The position numbers were made by a program, and so were the translations under genes. DNA of 64,000 bases from Oscillospiraceae bacterium (GTDB lineage: Bacteria; Bacillota; Clostridia; Oscillospirales; Oscillospiraceae), in the NCBI GenBank assembly GCA_017440925.1, contig JAFSAP010000001.1, forward strand, positions 19,609 to 83,608. Direction: 5' to 3'. Shown one piece after another: positions 62,042 to 64,000 of this stretch; the first letter of the stretch is position 1; every line of letters starts with the position of its first letter. The notes under the pieces were generated by a model, which worked only from the letters and a program-made list of their open reading frames with translations, searched no databases and had not been told where the DNA came from.

Positions 62042-62070
62042 ATACTTTTCATATAAGATGTGAAAAGTAT
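62042..62070 (+). promoter_or_regulatory. Operator of the XRE regulator
   Basis: ATACTTTTCA (62042-62051), 9-nt spacer, TGAAAAGTAT (62061-62070): perfect 10-bp inverted repeat. A third TGAAAAGTAT half-site at 62114-62123 overlaps the SD and the first two bases of the XRE start codon. Confidence 0.7.
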
Positions 62071-62121
62071 CGGATTCCCTCGAAACAAAGTGTAATGTAA
62101 AATATGGGAGAGGTGAAAAGT

Positions 62122-62472
62122 ATGTCAGAACTCTCTCGTTGGTTAGGTGATGTGTTTAAGGCGGCCAGAGAAAAAACTGGTATGTCTCAGCAGGAAGTAG
62201 GCCGGGCTGCTGGTGTTGATAATCGCACAATTCTGAATATTGAAAACTACCGGGGTAATCCCTGGTTTTCAAACCTGTACCCTTTGGTACGGTTCTATAA
62301 ATTAGATCCAAGAATCCTTTTCTATCCGGAAATGCAACACGACTCACCTGCCGTTTCCCAGCTTAGAGCTTTGATCAACGATTGCACAGAGGAAGAAGCT
62401 GCTGCAATATTTCCAATAGTAGAATCCGCAATTAACATGGTCAGAAATAGTAAAAAGCGCGATGTAGAATAA
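62122..62472 (+). CDS. XRE family helix-turn-helix transcriptional regulator
   Basis: 116 residues; an HTH_3/XRE domain at about 5-65 (KAAREKTGMSQQEVGRAAGVD, NRTILNIENYRGNPWFSNLY) and a helical C-terminal tail that probably dimerises. ATG 62122 is chosen because GGGAGAGGTG precedes it; an ATG at 62104 is an alternative. It is likely autoregulated through the operator at 62042-62123. It is on the opposite strand to the rest of the element genes, a usual layout for a repressor controlling the excision or transfer functions. Confidence 0.87.
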   Translation: MSELSRWLGDVFKAAREKTGMSQQEVGRAAGVDNRTILNIENYRGNPWFSNLYPLVRFYKLDPRILFYPEMQHDSPAVSQLRALINDCTEEEAAAIFPIVESAINMVRNSKKRDVE

Positions 62473-62522
62473 AAAAGCAGAGCCTATTCCCTTTGATTGG
62501 GAACTTGGCTCTGCTCTTTTTA
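62471..62522 (+). terminator. Bidirectional terminator between XRE and KTR genes
   Basis: AAAAAGCAGAGCC, 22-nt partly paired loop, GGCTCTGCTCTTTTT. Symmetric A/T tracts allow termination of both convergent genes; the KTR stop codon is at its edge. Confidence 0.85.
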
Positions 62523-62699
62523 CAGCTCTTTTCTGATGGCCATTTTCATTTGCATTACATCTATCCTGATTTCTTTTTTACACTTGGGACAAAAGAGAGG
62601 GAAATTAAACATTACCGTATCAGTGTATACCTTAGTTCTGGTTTTGGAATCGCAAATTGGACAGCGAATCCATCGGGAATCATCTCGACTTTCATGCAC
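62520..62699 (-). CDS. Cysteine-rich KTR domain protein (GTG start)
   Basis: 59 residues, starting at GTG 62699 with GGAGG 7 nt upstream. The pattern WIRCPICDSKTRTKVY, then NFPLFCPKCKKEIRIDV, is the Cys_rich_KTR family: two CPxC pairs forming a zinc-ribbon. This family is common in Firmicutes conjugative elements, usually near regulators, and its function is unproven. It is shorter than 60 codons and lacks an ATG, so automated calling may miss it. Confidence 0.88.
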   Translation of the reverse strand: MHESRDDSRWIRCPICDSKTRTKVYTDTVMFNFPLFCPKCKKEIRIDVMQMKMAIRKEL

Positions 62700-62755
62700 A
62701 AGATCACCTCCAATAGTGCTTTTGCTCTGCGTTATATCGTCTGGCTTATTAGCAG

Positions 62756-63061
62756 CTATTTATTAATTCTGGAGAGTGCAGCACTGAGGTTTGAGACCGA
62801 TCCTTCAAAATATTTGTCGAGGAAAACATCCAATAGCGCATCCTGAACTTGTTCTTTTGGTATCAAAGATCGAACGATGGCCTGATGATTTGCTAATATG
62901 CCTCTTTCTGATAACCGGCGGATGACCGTATATGTTGTGGATTTTGACCAGTGTAACCGGCTCTGACATAATTTTACCAACGCTGTACTTCGGATTGGCT
63001 CATGTTCCCAAACTAACAGGCAGAGCCGATATTCACTGTCAAAAATAATGGGGATATTCAT
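62756..63061 (-). CDS. BlaI/MecI/CopY family transcriptional regulator
   Basis: 101 residues with a winged-helix DNA-binding domain: SEYRLCLLVWEHEPIRSTALVKL, LHWSKSTTYTVIRRLSERGIL, then a short C-terminal helix region instead of the full BlaI dimerisation domain. No SD lies directly before ATG 63061, but it starts 5 nt after the stop of the preceding gene, so translation is probably coupled. In typical systems BlaI is inactivated by a BlaR1-type sensor protease; the preceding gene shows no such protease in the part visible here. Confidence 0.83.
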   Translation of the reverse strand: MNIPIIFDSEYRLCLLVWEHEPIRSTALVKLCQSRLHWSKSTTYTVIRRLSERGILANHQAIVRSLIPKEQVQDALLDVFLDKYFEGSVSNLSAALSRINK

Positions 63062-63066
63062 AGGGA

Positions 63067-64000
63067 TTAAGTCACATCCTCAAAATAAGGATAAAGTGTC
63101 ATGGGTTCAAGTGTTGCTCCTGCGGGGATACTAACAACACCATTTTCATCTGGCTGGAATATAATGTTCATAATGGTTTGCCCATTTTCATCTGTTTCCT
63201 CAACCATCCACCCGGAGAATACTTTCCCTTCCGGAGTGGACACCACCGGACAGGTCAATGTGTGGATTTCACTGTCATAAAAGTCAGAATCCAGCACTTC
63301 ATCCCCATTCATAAAATTAAGCAGCACTTTTTCTACGGGCCGGAACACATCCACTGCAGTCATGGCATAGCACATCCATTTTCCGTTAGCCTGTTTTTCA
63401 AAGAACAGGCTCTGCTCGATAATGCTTTCCTTTACAGTGCCGCTGGATCGATACTGATTTAGTGTGACAGAAACCCGCACAGAGAACAGATTGTCAGAAT
63501 AGCGATAGAAATTGGTAACAGATTCATTGACAAATTCCCGGCTGGCCGCATCCTGCACAAAACTCAGTTCTGTGTCAGTAATGGCATTATAGGCATCAGA
63601 TCCACGGAGATAATATTTTGCAATATCCCCTTCACCAGCTCGCTTGATCATATATAGTGCATAGGTTTTAACCGCATTGATAGCAAGCTCCTTCTCAGCT
63701 TCACTAATCGTATTTTCATCAGACAGTTCTACGAAAGTTCGGGTAGGTTCATCATACACGACTTTCATTTCTTTACCGCCTGCGTCCACAATTCGGATAT
63801 TGGGCTTATCTACTAATCCCGTGATTCGCTGCGTATGGACACATGCCCCTGTTACACCTTCCGGAAGATAATCTTCTGCTTTGGTGGTAGAAATCCGAAT
63901 AGTAAAGCTGTCATCCAGTGGTGCATCGTTTACATACACCATGTGACCATCCAGCTTCTTGATGAAATAGCTTTCCTTCCGCTGAATAAAAAACTCGACG
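63067..64000 (-). CDS. Partial protein, probably extracytoplasmic, of unknown function
   Basis: The frame is open to the window edge (311 residues seen, N-terminus missing). An apparent ATG at 63942 is internal, because the same frame continues upstream. No family was identified. A middle segment (about 110 residues, including KTYALYMIKRAGEGDIAKYYL and FFEKQANGKWMCY) looks like an NTF2-like fold, and the end has a repeat-like beta segment (KVFSGWMVEETDE) similar in pattern to InlB-type repeats. It precedes the BlaI-like gene by 5 nt, so it could carry sensory or membrane parts of a BlaR1-like system outside the window. Confidence 0.6.
   Translation of the reverse strand, partial: VEFFIQRKESYFIKKLDGHMVYVNDAPLDDSFTIRISTTKAEDYLPEGVTGACVHTQRITGLVDKPNIRIVDAGGKEMKVVYDEPTRTFVELSDENTISEAEKELAINAVKTYALYMIKRAGEGDIAKYYLRGSDAYNAITDTELSFVQDAASREFVNESVTNFYRYSDNLFSVRVSVTLNQYRSSGTVKESIIEQSLFFEKQANGKWMCYAMTAVDVFRPVEKVLLNFMNGDEVLDSDFYDSEIHTLTCPVVSTPEGKVFSGWMVEETDENGQTIMNIIFQPDENGVVSIPAGATLEPMTLYPYFEDVT

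Noticed and set aside
63067-63942. Complete gene starting at ATG 63942
   Set aside because: The same frame is open through the window edge, so the ATG is internal and the gene is partial.

Overview
The window looks like a chromosomal segment of a gut-type Clostridia (Firmicutes/Bacillota), probably an Oscillospirales/Ruminococcaceae relative. The placement is inferred from gene content: Clostridia-style rubrerythrin, K+-dependent membrane pyrophosphatase, NupNOPQ-type nucleoside transporter, rpmH-rnpA-yidD-yidC-jag block, ZTP riboswitch, strong AGGAGG ribosome binding sites and GC-rich coding sequence with AT-rich sigma-A promoters. No rRNA, tRNA or CRISPR array was recognised.

Layout, left to right. 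1-2 kb: a partial leftward metal-efflux P-type ATPase with a His/Cys-rich metal string and an ArsR/SmtB-like operator. 2-13.5 kb: a 31-aa microprotein, a lipoprotein, trmL, pgk-tpiA, a YwaF-like membrane protein, tsaC-coaE-M18 aminopeptidase, a DUF2156/GNAT pair and an NSS amino-acid transporter. 13.6-25.4 kb: a purine biosynthesis operon (purE-C-F-M-N-purO-AICAR transformylase-purD-purL) behind a ZTP riboswitch. It uses two separate proteins in place of bifunctional PurH, and a PurF whose glutaminase domain lacks the catalytic Cys. 25.4-29 kb: a membrane TIR-PDZ protein, a ferritin/VIT protein and rubrerythrin. 29-38.4 kb: a leftward nucleoside import system (BMP lipoprotein, ATPase, two permeases) beside a leftward nucleoside salvage operon tdk-deoC-deoD-deoB-cdd, which together import nucleosides and break them down to bases and pentose phosphates. 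38.5-49.7 kb: a DUF4349 lipoprotein, jag-yidC-yidD-rnpA, rpmH, typA, an M14 peptidase and mnmG with trmB. 49.7-54.6 kb: a PucR-type regulator, an M20 amidohydrolase and two paired membrane proteins of poorly described families (one DUF5058-like), proposed here as a peptide or amino-acyl uptake and hydrolysis unit. 54.7-57.7 kb: membrane pyrophosphatase and a phosphate acyltransferase.

57.8-64 kb is an AT-richer accessory region: a remnant with IS200/IS605-like end hairpins, then the end of an integrated element with a large serine recombinase, a small recombinase-associated protein, a MazF-like protein with a Cys-rich tail, a sigma-like protein, an XRE regulator with an operator, a GTG-started cysteine-rich KTR protein, a BlaI-like regulator and a partial gene of unknown function running off the edge.

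Intergenic spaces carry several families of short non-coding repeats (5294/18240; 36025/42849; 36921; 39575/46514), several of them inside operons. Promoters and terminators were called by eye from -35/-10 spacing and stem-loops with U-tracts.
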